The notes under the pieces are model-generated. The model saw only the letters and a list, made by a program, of their open reading frames with translations. It was not told where the DNA came from and ran no database searches. A DNA stretch of 46,712 nt, taken from NCBI RefSeq assembly GCF_000829455.1, contig NZ_JXAK01000055.1:1-46712 (forward strand), written 5' to 3'. The stretch is from Gordoniibacillus kamchatkensis. GTDB lineage: Bacteria > Bacillota > Bacilli > Paenibacillales > NBRC-103111. Positions 24,797 to 34,210 of the stretch are shown in pieces. Position 1 is the stretch's first letter. Every line of letters starts with the position of its first letter. A program made the position numbers and the translations under genes.

Positions 24797-25834
24797 GTGG
24801 ACGCGATTTTATTTATCGGGCACGGCAGCAGAGAGCAGGAGGGGAACCGGGAGTTTCTCCAATTCGTGGAGCTGGTGGCTCCATCTTTACAGGACTATAT
24901 TGTGGAATCGTGCTTTTTGGAGCTGACGCCTCCTTATATCCCGCAAGGGATTGAGGCGTGCGTGCGGCGCGGAGCGAAGCGGGTTGTGCTTATTCCGATG
25001 ATGCTGTTCTCGGCGGGGCACGCCAAAATCCATATTCCGCACGAAATCGATGAGGCCAAGCAGCGCTATCCGCACGTGCAGTTTATGTACGGACGGCCTA
25101 TCGGCGTGCACCGGAAGGTACTGGACATTCTCGGCCGCAAGCTGGCGGAATGCGGTTTGCCGCTGCAGCAAGAAGAGGAGCTGCGGGATACGGCGGTGCT
25201 CGTTGTGGGACGCGGGAGCAGCGACCCCGACGCTAACAGCGATCTGTTCAAAATCTCCCGGCTGCTCTGGGAGCAGCATCGGATCCCGCTCGTGGAGACG
25301 GCTTTTATCGGGGTGACGAATCCTTTGCTGGAGGACGGGCTGCAGCGGTGCATGCGGCTGGGGGCGAAGCATGTCGTGCTGCTGCCGTATTTTTTGTTCA
25401 CCGGCGTGCTCATCAAGCGGATGGAGGCGCTGCTGAATACGTATCGCGGGCTGTACCCGGAATGCCGGTTTACGATGGCGTCGTATTTCGGCTTCGATGC
25501 CGGACTGCAGGAGCTGGTCAAGGAGCGGGTGGCGGAAGCGCTGCAAGACGAGGTCAAGCTGAACTGCGACATGTGCCAGTACCGGATTGCGGCGATGGCG
25601 ACGATCGAGCATCACCACCATCACGATCACGATCACGATCACGGGCATGAGCATCATCACGAGCATAGTCACGATCACGCGCATGACCATGATCACGAGC
25701 AAAGTCACGTCCATGCGCACGGGCACGACCACAGCCATGACCACGACCATGCTCACGATCACGACCACGACGATGACCACGATCACGACCACCACCACGG
25801 CGAACGCATCGAGAAAATCGCTCAAAGGAGCTAG
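24797..25834 (+). CDS. cbiX: CbiX: sirohydrochlorin cobaltochelatase with His-rich tail
   Basis: 345 residues from GTG 24797 (GAGGAG upstream), the long two-domain CbiX form. Each half has the chelatase signature: [17 protein letters not shown] and [16 protein letters not shown], with metal-site histidines such as [20 protein letters not shown] near residue 258 corresponds to the M-x-C-x2-C iron-sulfur motif of B. megaterium CbiX, here with Leu in place of Met. From residue ~272 to 335 the chain is almost entirely His and Asp (25609-25800), a probable cobalt store or delivery tail. It inserts Co2+ into sirohydrochlorin at the start of the cobalt-early route. Confidence 0.95.
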   Translation: MDAILFIGHGSREQEGNREFLQFVELVAPSLQDYIVESCFLELTPPYIPQGIEACVRRGAKRVVLIPMMLFSAGHAKIHIPHEIDEAKQRYPHVQFMYGRPIGVHRKVLDILGRKLAECGLPLQQEEELRDTAVLVVGRGSSDPDANSDLFKISRLLWEQHRIPLVETAFIGVTNPLLEDGLQRCMRLGAKHVVLLPYFLFTGVLIKRMEALLNTYRGLYPECRFTMASYFGFDAGLQELVKERVAEALQDEVKLNCDMCQYRIAAMATIEHHHHHDHDHDHGHEHHHEHSHDHAHDHDHEQSHVHAHGHDHSHDHDHAHDHDHDDDHDHDHHHGERIEKIAQRS

Positions 25835-25837
25835 CGT

Positions 25838-26605
25838 ATGATTTTGTTTCTGGCAGGTACTAGCGATGCAAGAGAGCTGGCGCTGCGCATACAAGGGGCC
25901 GGTTACCCGGTTCTGGCCACGGTCGTCACGGACAACGCGGCGAAGCAGCTGGAGAAGGCGGGGCTGACCGCTCATGTCGGCCGGCTGACGGCGGCGGACA
26001 TGGTCCGGCTCATTCGCGAACGGCAGCTGAGAGCGATCGTCGACGGCAGCCATCCGTATGCGGTCGAAGCTTCGCGCACGGCGAAAGCGGCGGCGGAGGA
26101 AGCGGGCGTTCCCTATCTCCGGTATGAACGCGCCGGCAGCGAGATGGAGGAGCATGAGCTCATTACGGTCGTGGACGATTACGAGCAGGCGGCGGAGCTG
26201 GCCGCCGAGAAGCGCGGCGTCGTAATGCTGACGACGGGCAGCAAGACGCTTCACATTTTTGCGGAGAAGCTGCTCGGGCTGCCCGATACGACGCTCGTGG
26301 CGCGAATGCTGCCGAGAAAAGACAACATGGTGAAGTGCGAAGAGCTTGGCGTCGAGCAGAGGAACATCGTGGCGATGCAGGGGCCTTTTTCAAAAGAGCT
26401 GAACCAGGCGCTGTACCGGCATTACGGGGTGACGCTCATGATTACGAAGGAGAGCGGCAAGGAAGGAGCGGTCGACGAGAAGGTGGCCGCAGCGCTCGAC
26501 ATGGGCATCGAAGTGATCATGATCGGCAGGCCGGACATCGATTACGGGACGGTCACGTCGGACCCCGGGGACGTGCTGCGGCAGCTGGACGAATGGCTCA
26601 AATAA
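25838..26605 (+). CDS. cbiJ: CbiJ: cobalt-precorrin-6A reductase
   Basis: 255 residues; AAAGGAG overlaps the end of cbiX and the start lies 4 bases after its stop. The N-terminal ILFLAGTSDARELALRI and VDGSHPYAVEASRTA, and the central VMLTTGSKTLHIF, are signatures of the CobK/CbiJ reductases. It reduces the C18-C19 double bond of cobalt-precorrin-6A with a nicotinamide cofactor. Confidence 0.93.
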   Translation: MILFLAGTSDARELALRIQGAGYPVLATVVTDNAAKQLEKAGLTAHVGRLTAADMVRLIRERQLRAIVDGSHPYAVEASRTAKAAAEEAGVPYLRYERAGSEMEEHELITVVDDYEQAAELAAEKRGVVMLTTGSKTLHIFAEKLLGLPDTTLVARMLPRKDNMVKCEELGVEQRNIVAMQGPFSKELNQALYRHYGVTLMITKESGKEGAVDEKVAAALDMGIEVIMIGRPDIDYGTVTSDPGDVLRQLDEWLK

Positions 26606-26629
26606 CGATCACCCGCAGGAGGAATAACG

Positions 26630-27280
26630 ATGGATTTCCATACGGAGTTTAAACCGCTCACCGTACAGCCCCAGGAGATCGAGGAGCGCAGCTTCGAGAT
26701 TATCGCGGAGGAGCTTGGGCCGCACCGTTTTACGGACGAGCAGTTCAAAGTCGTGCAGCGCATCATCCACGCCTCCGCCGACTTCGAGCTGGGGCGCAAT
26801 GTGCTGTTTCACCCGCGCGCCGTGCAGGCAGGCATCGAGGCAATCCGCAGCGGCAAAATCGTCGTCGCCGACGTGCAGATGGTGCAGGTCGGCATCAGCA
26901 AGGGGCGGATCGAGAAATTCGGCGGCGAGGTCAAGGTGTACATATCGGACAAGGACGTCATGGAGGAGGCGAAGCGGCTCAATACGACGCGGGCGATCGT
27001 CTCCATCCGCAAGGCGGTGCGGGAGGCCGAGGGCGGCATTTTCGCCATCGGGAACGCACCGACGGCCTTGCTCGAGCTCATTCGGCTCATCAAGGAAGGG
27101 GAAGCGAAGCCGGGCCTAGTAATCGGCATGCCGGTCGGGTTCGTATCTGCCGCCGAATCGAAGGAAGAGCTGGCCAAGCTGGACGTTCCGTTCATTACGA
27201 ACGTCGGGCGCAAAGGCGGCAGTCCGGTGACGGTTGCGGCCGTGAACGCCATCTCCATTCTGGCGGAAAAAATGGGGTAA
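26630..27280 (+). CDS. cbiC: CbiC: cobalt-precorrin-8 methylmutase
   Basis: 216 residues with AGGAGG upstream. IIHASADFELGRNVLFHPRA contains the His that moves the methyl group from C11 to C12, and GNAPTALLELIRLI, GMPVGFVSAAESKEEL and NVGRKGGSPVTVAAVNAI are classic for CobH/CbiC. The product is cobyrinic acid. Confidence 0.95.
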   Translation: MDFHTEFKPLTVQPQEIEERSFEIIAEELGPHRFTDEQFKVVQRIIHASADFELGRNVLFHPRAVQAGIEAIRSGKIVVADVQMVQVGISKGRIEKFGGEVKVYISDKDVMEEAKRLNTTRAIVSIRKAVREAEGGIFAIGNAPTALLELIRLIKEGEAKPGLVIGMPVGFVSAAESKEELAKLDVPFITNVGRKGGSPVTVAAVNAISILAEKMG

Positions 27281-27286
27281 CGAGGC

Positions 27287-28378
27287 ATGGCGGACGAGCA
27301 GGAAACAAAACCGATGCGGCACGGCTACACGACCGGCTCCTGCGCGACGGCGGCTTCGAAAGCGGCGCTGTGGGCGCTGATTCATCAGCGTCCGCTGGAA
27401 GAAGTGACGATCCGCATTCCGGCCGGCGAGGACGTTACGTTCCGGCTGGTGCAATGCGAGGTGGAGCGCGGCCGGGCGACGTGCGGCGTCATCAAGGACG
27501 GCGGGGACGATCCCGACGCGACGCACGGCGCGCTCATTCTGAGCGAAGTGAGCTGGACGGAGGAGCCGGGGATCGTGCTGGACGGCGGCGTCGGCGTAGG
27601 CAGGGTGACGAAGCCCGGTCTGCCTGTACCTGTCGGGGAAGCGGCGATCAATCCGGTCCCCCGCAAGATGATTACCGGCGCCATTCGCGAGCTGCTCGCG
27701 GAACACGAACCGGAGAGCGGGGTGAAAGTCGTCGTATCCGTTCCGGACGGCGAGGAAATCGCCAAGAAAACGCTCAACGGCAGACTTGGCATTATCGGCG
27801 GCATCTCGATTCTCGGCACGCGCGGCACGGTCGTCCCGTTCTCGACGGCGGCGTTCCGGGCGAGCATCGCGCAGGCGATCCGGGTCGCCAGGGCGAACGG
27901 CTGCGGCCATCTCGTCGCGTCTACCGGCGGCAAGTCGGAGAAATTCGGCATGCAGATCTACCCGCAGCTGCAAGAGGAAGCGTTTATCGAGATGGGCGAT
28001 TTCGTCGGCTTTACGATTAAGCAGTGCAAGCATGCCGGGGTAAGCAAGGTAACGCTGATCGGCATGATGGGCAAGTTTTCGAAAGTGGCGCAAGGGGTCA
28101 TGATGGTCCATTCCAAAGGCTCCAGCGTCGATTTCCCGTTTCTGGCGAAAGTGGCCGCCGAAGCGGGGGCGTCGGACGAAACGGTACGCGAGATTGTGAA
28201 CGCGAATACGGCGGCGCAGGTCGGCACGATTATGGGCGACAGCGCAGGCTTTTTCCGCAAGCTTTGCGAATATTGCTGCCGGGAAGCGCTGCGCGAAGCG
28301 GGCGGCGGCTTGGAGATGGAGACGATGATCATCAACATGAATGGAGAATTACTGGGAAGGGCGGCTTTGCATGGATAA
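27287..28378 (+). CDS. cbiD: CbiD: cobalt-precorrin-5B C1-methyltransferase
   Basis: 363 residues. The N-terminal [17 protein letters not shown] is the CbiD signature, and [17 protein letters not shown] and [16 protein letters not shown] are also typical. CbiD methylates C1 with SAM in the cobalt-early pathway, where it replaces CobF of aerobic organisms. The gene starts 6 bases after cbiC and overlaps cbiET by 8 bases. Confidence 0.96.
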   Translation: MADEQETKPMRHGYTTGSCATAASKAALWALIHQRPLEEVTIRIPAGEDVTFRLVQCEVERGRATCGVIKDGGDDPDATHGALILSEVSWTEEPGIVLDGGVGVGRVTKPGLPVPVGEAAINPVPRKMITGAIRELLAEHEPESGVKVVVSVPDGEEIAKKTLNGRLGIIGGISILGTRGTVVPFSTAAFRASIAQAIRVARANGCGHLVASTGGKSEKFGMQIYPQLQEEAFIEMGDFVGFTIKQCKHAGVSKVTLIGMMGKFSKVAQGVMMVHSKGSSVDFPFLAKVAAEAGASDETVREIVNANTAAQVGTIMGDSAGFFRKLCEYCCREALREAGGGLEMETMIINMNGELLGRAALHG

Positions 28379-29603
28379 ACGAATCGCGATCATCGGCATC
28401 GGGGACGACGGTGCGGACAGCCTGCTTCCGCGGTATGTGGAGCGGATCGAGCGATCGCAACGGCTGGTCGGCGGGGAGCGGCAGCTGGCGTTCTTTCCCC
28501 GTTACGAAGGGGAGAAGGTCGTCATCAAGAGCGGCCTCGCGGAGCTGGCCGATATGCTCGCAGGCAGCGACAAGGACACGGTTGTGCTGGCGTCCGGCGA
28601 CCCGCTGTTTTACGGGATCGGCGGCTACTTGGCGAAAAAATGCGGCGCCGAAGTGTACCCGTACGTCAGCTCCGTGCAGCTGGCCTTCGCCCACATGGGC
28701 GAAAGCTGGCAGGACGCCGCCGTGTACAGCCTGCACGGGCGGAGCATCGCCGGGCTCGCGCAAAAAATCGACGGCCAAGGCAAAATCGCCCTGCTCACCG
28801 ACGAGCGCAACTCGCCGCAGCGCATCGCCGAATATTTGCTGCATTTCGGGATGAGCGAGTACCGGGCGTTCGTTGCCGAACATCTCGGCGGCGACAAGGA
28901 GCGATGCCGCTGGTTCGAGCTTGAGGAGCTTGCCGCCGGCGGCGTGGAGTGTTCCCCGCTCAACGTCGTCGTTTTGCGCAGGACGGGGCCTTCCCCACAG
29001 TGGACGCTCGGCATCGAAGACGAGGCGTTCGCGCAGCGCAAGCCGGACAAGGGGCTCATTACGAAGCGCGAGGTGCGCATCCTGAGCATAGCGGCGCTCG
29101 GCCTGAAGCCGGACTCCGTCGTATGGGACATCGGCACGTGCACCGGTTCCGTCGCCATCGAAGCAGCCCGCCTGTGCCGGGACGGGGCGGTGTACGCCAT
29201 CGAGAAGAACGAGGACGATCTGGCAAATTGCCTGGAAAACATGAGGAAGTTCCGGACGGATTTTACCGCTGTACACGGCAAGGCCCCGAACGGGCTGGAG
29301 CAGTTCCCCGACCCGGACGCAGTGTTTATCGGCGGCAGCGGCGGCGAGATGCAGGAGCTGCTGCGCGTTTGCTGCACGCGGCTGAAGCCCGGCGGGCGGA
29401 TCGTGCTGAACGCCGTAACGATCGAGAACTTGTTCGAGGCGCAGCAGGCTTTTCTGGCGCAAGGCTATCGCGTCGACATCTCGATGATCCAGGCGGCGCG
29501 CAGCAAGCCGATTTTGAACATGACGCGGCTGGAAGCGATGAATCCGGTCTATATCGTGACGGCAAGGCACGGGGGAGATAAGGAGCGGGAGGAACAGCCA
29601 TGA
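28371..29603 (+). CDS. cbiET: CbiET: cobalt-precorrin-7 C5/C15-methyltransferase and decarboxylase (fusion)
   Basis: 410 residues from ATG 28371, behind GGGAAGGG and overlapping cbiD. The N-terminal half (1-~205) is CbiE, a tetrapyrrole methylase ([30 protein letters not shown]). The C-terminal half (~225-400) is CbiT, with a class-I SAM fold ([41 protein letters not shown]). Together they methylate C5 and C15 and remove the C12 acetate carboxyl. Separate CbiE and CbiT exist elsewhere; the fusion matches CobL. Confidence 0.95.
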   Translation: MDKRIAIIGIGDDGADSLLPRYVERIERSQRLVGGERQLAFFPRYEGEKVVIKSGLAELADMLAGSDKDTVVLASGDPLFYGIGGYLAKKCGAEVYPYVSSVQLAFAHMGESWQDAAVYSLHGRSIAGLAQKIDGQGKIALLTDERNSPQRIAEYLLHFGMSEYRAFVAEHLGGDKERCRWFELEELAAGGVECSPLNVVVLRRTGPSPQWTLGIEDEAFAQRKPDKGLITKREVRILSIAALGLKPDSVVWDIGTCTGSVAIEAARLCRDGAVYAIEKNEDDLANCLENMRKFRTDFTAVHGKAPNGLEQFPDPDAVFIGGSGGEMQELLRVCCTRLKPGGRIVLNAVTIENLFEAQQAFLAQGYRVDISMIQAARSKPILNMTRLEAMNPVYIVTARHGGDKEREEQP

Positions 29604-30307
29604 CAGGAACGTTGTACGGGGTCGGGCTCGGCCCGGGCGATCCGGAGCTCATTACGGTTAAGGCGTACCGGGTGTTGAAGGAAGCGGACGTGATCGCATT
29701 TCCGAAAAAGATGAAAGGCGCCAAAAGCTACGCCCTCGCCATCGCCGAGCATTATGTCGATCAGCGGCAGAAGGAGATGCTGGGGCTCGTTTTTCCGATG
29801 ACGAAGGATCGGGAGCAGCTCGACAGGCAGTGGAACAAAACGGTGGCCGACGTATGGGAGCGGCTCGAACAAGGAAGGTCGGTCGCCTTCGTCACCGAAG
29901 GGGACCCGCTGCTGTACAGCACGTTTATTCATCTGATGAGACTGATGCAGGAGCTGCATCCCGAAGTCCCGGTCCAGGTCGTGCCGGGAATCTCGTCGGC
30001 GAACGGGACGGCGGCCCGGCTTGGCACCCCGCTGGCCGACGGCGACGAGCGGTTCGCGATCGTGCCGGCCACCTCGAACGAGGCGGATATGCGGCAGGCG
30101 TTGGAACAGCACGATTGCGTCGTTTTTATCAAGGTGGCCAAGGTGCTCGATATGATGATCGGCCTGCTGCGGGAGCTGAGGCTTACGGACAAAGCGGTCG
30201 TCGTGACGAAAGCGACTTCGGACGAGGAGCGCGTCTACGACCGGGTGGAAGAGCTGCTCGGCGCAGAGCTCGAATATTTGACGTTAATGGTGGTGCGAAA
30301 ATCATGA
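29600..30307 (+). CDS. cbiL: CbiL: cobalt-factor II C20-methyltransferase
   Basis: 235 residues, start overlapping the cbiET stop in ATGA, so translation is coupled. [38 protein letters not shown] and [14 protein letters not shown] are features of CobI/CbiL. It methylates C20 of cobalt-sirohydrochlorin, the first methylation after CbiX. Confidence 0.94.
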   Translation: MTGTLYGVGLGPGDPELITVKAYRVLKEADVIAFPKKMKGAKSYALAIAEHYVDQRQKEMLGLVFPMTKDREQLDRQWNKTVADVWERLEQGRSVAFVTEGDPLLYSTFIHLMRLMQELHPEVPVQVVPGISSANGTAARLGTPLADGDERFAIVPATSNEADMRQALEQHDCVVFIKVAKVLDMMIGLLRELRLTDKAVVVTKATSDEERVYDRVEELLGAELEYLTLMVVRKS

Positions 30308-31080
30308 AAGTATACATCATCGGAGCCGGGCCGGGCGATCCTGATCTGATCACGGTCAAAGGGCTGAAGCTGCTGCAGGAAGCGGACGTTGTCCTGTACA
30401 CGGACTCGCTCGTGAACGATGAGCTGATCGCCAAGGCCAAACCGGACGCGGAAATTTTGCAAAGCTCCGGCATGGCGCTCGAGGAAATGGTCGGCATCAT
30501 GATCGATCGGGTGCGCAGCGGCCGGACGGTCGCTCGCGTGCATACCGGCGATCCGTCCGTATTCGGCGCCGTTCTCGAGCAGATCGTGCTGCTGAAAAAA
30601 GAGGGCATCCCGTTCGAGATCGTGCCCGGCGTCAGCTCCGTATTTGCCGCCGCCGCCCGCATCGGGGCGGAGCTGACGGTGCCGGATTTGACGCAGACGC
30701 TTATTTTGACGCGGGTCGAAGGGCGCACGCCGGTGCCGGAGCGGGAGCAGCTGAAAGATCTGGCAGCCCATCACTGCACGCTGGCCCTTTATTTAAGCGC
30801 CACGCTCACGAAGAAAATCGTCGCCGAGCTGCTGGACGCCGGTTGGGAGCCGCAAACTCCGGTTGCCGTCGTGCAGCGCGCCACCTGGCCCGATGAGATC
30901 GTCGTCCGCACGACGCTGGAGCGGCTGCATGACGATATGCGCGAGGCGGGCATCCGCTCGCATGCGATGATTTTGGCCGGCTGGGCGCTCGATCCGGGGC
31001 TGCACGACACGGACCAGTACCGCTCGAAGCTGTACGATAAGACGTTTACGCACGGCTTCCGCAAAGGTGTGAAAGCATGA
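30304..31080 (+). CDS. cbiF: CbiF: cobalt-precorrin-4 C11-methyltransferase
   Basis: 258 residues from ATG 30304, which overlaps the cbiL stop (ATGA); the frame is open further upstream but inside cbiL. VYIIGAGPGDPDLITVKGLK, VLYTDSLVNDELI, VARVHTGDPSVFGAVLEQ and PGVSSVFAAAARIGAELT are signatures of CobM/CbiF. Product: cobalt-precorrin-5A. Confidence 0.95.
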   Translation: MKVYIIGAGPGDPDLITVKGLKLLQEADVVLYTDSLVNDELIAKAKPDAEILQSSGMALEEMVGIMIDRVRSGRTVARVHTGDPSVFGAVLEQIVLLKKEGIPFEIVPGVSSVFAAAARIGAELTVPDLTQTLILTRVEGRTPVPEREQLKDLAAHHCTLALYLSATLTKKIVAELLDAGWEPQTPVAVVQRATWPDEIVVRTTLERLHDDMREAGIRSHAMILAGWALDPGLHDTDQYRSKLYDKTFTHGFRKGVKA

Positions 31081-32213
31081 GCGTCATTGAGCTGAATGAG
31101 ACGGACGTTCCCGCCATTGCGGTGCGCGGCGATTACGCCATTGTGGCGATAACGAAGCACGGGACGGCGCTGGCGCGAGGGCTGCATAAGCAGTTCTCCA
31201 ACATGGATCTGTATTATATGGGCAAATTCGCCCAAGGCGACGAAGCCGCAAGCGGGATACAGCTGTTCAACGGCAGCGTCAGGCTGCTGCTTCCCGCCTT
31301 GTTTCAGTCGTACAAAGGACTGATCATCCTCATCTCGCTCGGTGCCGTCGTCCGCATGATCGCGCCGATTCTGCAGGATAAAAAAACGGACCCCGCCGTC
31401 GTCGTCATCGACGACAAGGGCGAACACGTCATCAGCGTGCTGTCGGGCCATCTCGGCGGCGCCAACGAGCTGACCCGCGAGGTCGCCGCCGCCATCGGGG
31501 CGAGGCCGGTCATTACGACCGCCTCCGACGTGCAGCGGACGATTCCGGTCGATTTGTTCGGCCGCCGCTTCGGCTGGGAATGGGAGTCCGCCTCCGCCGA
31601 CAAGCTCACTCCTGTGAGCGCTTCGGTAGTCAATGAGGAGCGGGTGGCCATTGTACAGGAGTCGGGAGAGCGCGACTGGTGGATGTACGACTCGCCGCTG
31701 CCGCCCAATCTGCAACTGTGCGGCAGCATTGCGGAGGCGCTGGATGCGAAGCCGCAGGCGGCCCTCGTCGTGACCCACAGGCTGCTCGCACCGGAGGAAG
31801 AAGCGATTCTCGCGAACGGCGTGCTGTACCGGCCGAAGGTGATCGTGCTCGGAATGGGCTGCAACCGCGGCACCTCCGCCGAAGAGATTGAAGCCGTCAT
31901 CCGCGAGACGCTGGCGGAGCTGGGCTTCTCCATGCGCAGCGTGAGGGCGCTTTGCACGATCGAGCTGAAGAAGGACGAGCAGGGGCTCGTCGCCGTGGCG
32001 AACAAGTTCGGCTGGGAGTTCGTCTGGTACGCGCCGGACCGGCTCAACGCCGTAGCTGTCGAAGAGCCGTCCGATACCGTATACCGCTACACCGGCGCCT
32101 ATGCGGTCAGCGAGCCCGCCGCCAAGCTGTATACGGGCACCGGCAAGCTGGCGCTGACCAAGAAAAAATCGGGCAATTGCACGATTTCCGTCGGCATCAT
32201 GCCGTTTGAATAA
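31077..32213 (+). CDS. cbiG: CbiG: cobalt-precorrin-5A hydrolase
   Basis: 378 residues, ATGA overlap with cbiF. The N-terminal and central part contains VISVLSGHLGGANELTREVA and VITTASDVQRTIPVD, and the C-terminal domain VLGMGCNRGTSAEEIEAVI, all typical of CbiG. It opens the delta-lactone and releases the C20 carbon as acetaldehyde. Confidence 0.95.
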   Translation: MSVIELNETDVPAIAVRGDYAIVAITKHGTALARGLHKQFSNMDLYYMGKFAQGDEAASGIQLFNGSVRLLLPALFQSYKGLIILISLGAVVRMIAPILQDKKTDPAVVVIDDKGEHVISVLSGHLGGANELTREVAAAIGARPVITTASDVQRTIPVDLFGRRFGWEWESASADKLTPVSASVVNEERVAIVQESGERDWWMYDSPLPPNLQLCGSIAEALDAKPQAALVVTHRLLAPEEEAILANGVLYRPKVIVLGMGCNRGTSAEEIEAVIRETLAELGFSMRSVRALCTIELKKDEQGLVAVANKFGWEFVWYAPDRLNAVAVEEPSDTVYRYTGAYAVSEPAAKLYTGTGKLALTKKKSGNCTISVGIMPFE

Positions 32214-32233
32214 ACCTAGGGGGAGGACTCACC

Positions 32234-33628
32234 GTGCAAAACCGCATTCTTATTGCAGGGACCGGCAGCGGGGTCGGGAAAACGACGCTGACCATCGGCC
32301 TTATGGCGGCTTTGCGGCAGAAGGGCTACAACGTACAAGGCTTCAAATGCGGTCCGGACTACATCGATCCTACGTATCATACCGCCGTAACGGGGCGCCA
32401 GTCCCGCAATCTGGACAGCTGGATGCTGTCGCGCGACACGGTTAAAGATATTTTCCGCCGGGCGAGCAGCGAAGCCGACATTTCCGTCATCGAAGGGGTC
32501 ATGGGCCTGTTCGACGGCAAAAACCACCTGAGCAACGAAGGCAGCGCCGCCGATATCGCCGGGCTGCTGCAGTGCCCTATCGTGCTCGTCGTCAATTGCC
32601 ACAGCATGGGGCGCAGTGCCGCTGCGGTGGTGAAAGGGTTTCAGCATTTTGCCGCGGACGTGAACATTGCCGGCATTATCGCCAACAAGGTCGGCAGCGA
32701 AGGCCATTACCGGATGGTGAAGGAAGCCGTTATGCAGGAATGCGGCTTGCCCGTTTTCGGCTATTTGCTGCGGGACGACGCGCTCGAAATCCCCGAGCGG
32801 CACTTGGGACTCGTTCCTTCCGTGGAAAGAGGCGAGCTGGAGCCTTTCTTCGCGAAGCTGGCGCAGCAAGTTGCCGCCACGGTCGACGTGGAAGCGATCG
32901 TCAAAGCCGCAGTTTGCCCGGATTTGCCGGCGCCTGAAAGCGAAGGGCGGCTGTCCGTATTCGAGCCTCGGCCGCAAGCGCATGGTTCCGGCGTGCGCCT
33001 TGCCGTCGCGCGCGACGCCGCCTTTAACTTCTACTATCCGGAAAATTTGGAGCTGCTGCAGGCTTGCGGGGCTGAGCTTCGGTTCTTCTCCCCCCTCGCC
33101 GGCGAGACGGTGCCGCCCGATGCGGACGGCCTCTATATCGGGGGCGGCTTCCCCGAGGAATTCGCCGCGACGCTCGCCGCAGGCAGCGAAGTGAAAGCTT
33201 CGATTCGCGCGTTCATCGAGCGCGGCAAGCCGGTGCTGGCGGAATGCGGCGGCTTCATGTATTTGACGGAGGCCATCGTGGACACGGAAGGGCGCCGGTA
33301 CGACATGGTGAGTGCGATTCCCGGCCAGGTGGCGATGCAGAAGAAGCTCGCTTCGTTCGGCTACCGGGAGATTCAAGGGACCGACGCCAACTACTTGCTG
33401 CAAGGCGGCATTAAGGCGCGGGGCCACGAGTTCCACTATTCCACGTATCAATGCGAATCGGCCAATCCGGCCGCTTACATCACCAAAGGGCGCAAAGGCG
33501 AACAAGAGGAAGGCGTGCTGCACCGCAGGCTGGTCGCCGGCTACACGCACATCCATTTCGCCTCGGCTCCCGAGATGGCGCAGCGGTTCGTGGACGAATG
33601 CGCTCAAGTAAAGAGTACGGAGGGTTAA
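32234..33628 (+). CDS. cbiA: CbiA: cobyrinic acid a,c-diamide synthase
   Basis: 464 residues from GTG 32234 behind GGGGGAGG. P-loop GTGSGVGKTTLTIGLMAA starts the ATP-dependent synthetase domain; CGPDYIDPTYH, EGVMGLFDG and LRDDALEIPERHLGLVP are family motifs. The class-I glutamine amidotransferase domain (~255-455) has the nucleophile Cys in LAECGGFMYLTEAI and ends with the His motif GYTHIHFAS. It amidates the a and c side chains; the last classical corrin step in this operon. Confidence 0.96.
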   Translation: MQNRILIAGTGSGVGKTTLTIGLMAALRQKGYNVQGFKCGPDYIDPTYHTAVTGRQSRNLDSWMLSRDTVKDIFRRASSEADISVIEGVMGLFDGKNHLSNEGSAADIAGLLQCPIVLVVNCHSMGRSAAAVVKGFQHFAADVNIAGIIANKVGSEGHYRMVKEAVMQECGLPVFGYLLRDDALEIPERHLGLVPSVERGELEPFFAKLAQQVAATVDVEAIVKAAVCPDLPAPESEGRLSVFEPRPQAHGSGVRLAVARDAAFNFYYPENLELLQACGAELRFFSPLAGETVPPDADGLYIGGGFPEEFAATLAAGSEVKASIRAFIERGKPVLAECGGFMYLTEAIVDTEGRRYDMVSAIPGQVAMQKKLASFGYREIQGTDANYLLQGGIKARGHEFHYSTYQCESANPAAYITKGRKGEQEEGVLHRRLVAGYTHIHFASAPEMAQRFVDECAQVKSTEG

Positions 33629-33631
33629 ACC

Positions 33632-34189
33632 GTGTCGATTTTCGAACTGTTGAAGCAGCGGCGGGCGGTGAGGAACTATATGCCCAAAGAAGTCGAGGAC
33701 GACAAAATCGTCCGGCTGCTGGAAGCCGCCGTCTGGGCGCCGAACGACAGGCTGCGGGAGCCGTGGCATTTTTACGTGCTGCGTGGTGACGCCAAGCGGC
33801 GGTATCAGGAAGTCGCCGAGCAGTTTTTGCAGGAGCGTTTTCCGACGAAGCCCCATCTTGTAAGAGAGTCGCTGCAGGTGCTGGAGAACACGCCGCTCAT
33901 TATCGTCGTGACCGCGGACATCGTCGAAGGGGACGAGGCGTCGTCGGAAGACAACGAATATGCGGTCGCGTGCGCGATTCACAGCATGTGGCTCGCCGCC
34001 GCGGAGCTCGGCCTCGGCATGGTGTGGCGCACCCGCGGGGTAGGGCTCGTCCGCGACAAGCGCATCTATGACGTGATCGGGGCGACGGCGGACCGGAAAG
34101 TCATCGGCTCGCTTTTTATCGGCTATCCGGCAGATCAAGTTACGGCGACGGCCAGAAAGCCGGTCGATGAGAAAGTAACCTGGCTGTAA
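33632..34189 (+). CDS. Nitroreductase-family flavoprotein in the corrin operon
   Basis: 185 residues from GTG 33632 behind GGAGGG, 4 bases after cbiA. The N-terminal FELLKQRRAVRNYMPKEVED and APNDRLREPWHFYVL are the FMN-binding signature, and the C-terminal GSLFIGYPA is typical. Size and motifs match the short YdjA-like nitroreductases rather than BluB, which is longer. In this position it might reduce flavin or Co(II)-corrin before adenosylation, or take part in lower-ligand formation. That is inference from context; the family is broad. Confidence 0.85.
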   Translation: MSIFELLKQRRAVRNYMPKEVEDDKIVRLLEAAVWAPNDRLREPWHFYVLRGDAKRRYQEVAEQFLQERFPTKPHLVRESLQVLENTPLIIVVTADIVEGDEASSEDNEYAVACAIHSMWLAAAELGLGMVWRTRGVGLVRDKRIYDVIGATADRKVIGSLFIGYPADQVTATARKPVDEKVTWL

Positions 34190-34210
34190 TCAGCTGTATG
34201 GAGGGACAAA

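Noticed and set aside
25609-25800. Repeated CAC/GAT pattern considered as a CRISPR or satellite array
   Set aside because: It is in-frame coding for a His/Asp metal-binding tail; no spacers of equal length are present.
24887-26254. 455-codon minus-strand open frame rich in Val/Met/Ile
   Set aside because: It is the antisense of cbiX and cbiJ; the Val-rich part mirrors the His/Asp codons of the CbiX tail. No binding site or family features.
29830-30303. Upstream extension of the cbiF reading frame
   Set aside because: The frame is open within cbiL but has Arg/Gly-rich noise; the ATGA overlap at 30304 is the true start.
32216-34138. 640-codon minus-strand open frame
   Set aside because: Antisense shadow of cbiA and the nitroreductase in GC-rich DNA; Arg/His/Gln-rich composition without domains.
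33632-34189. BluB (dimethylbenzimidazole synthase)
   Set aside because: The protein is shorter than usual BluB and its motifs fit YdjA-like nitroreductases better; the position in the operon alone is not enough.
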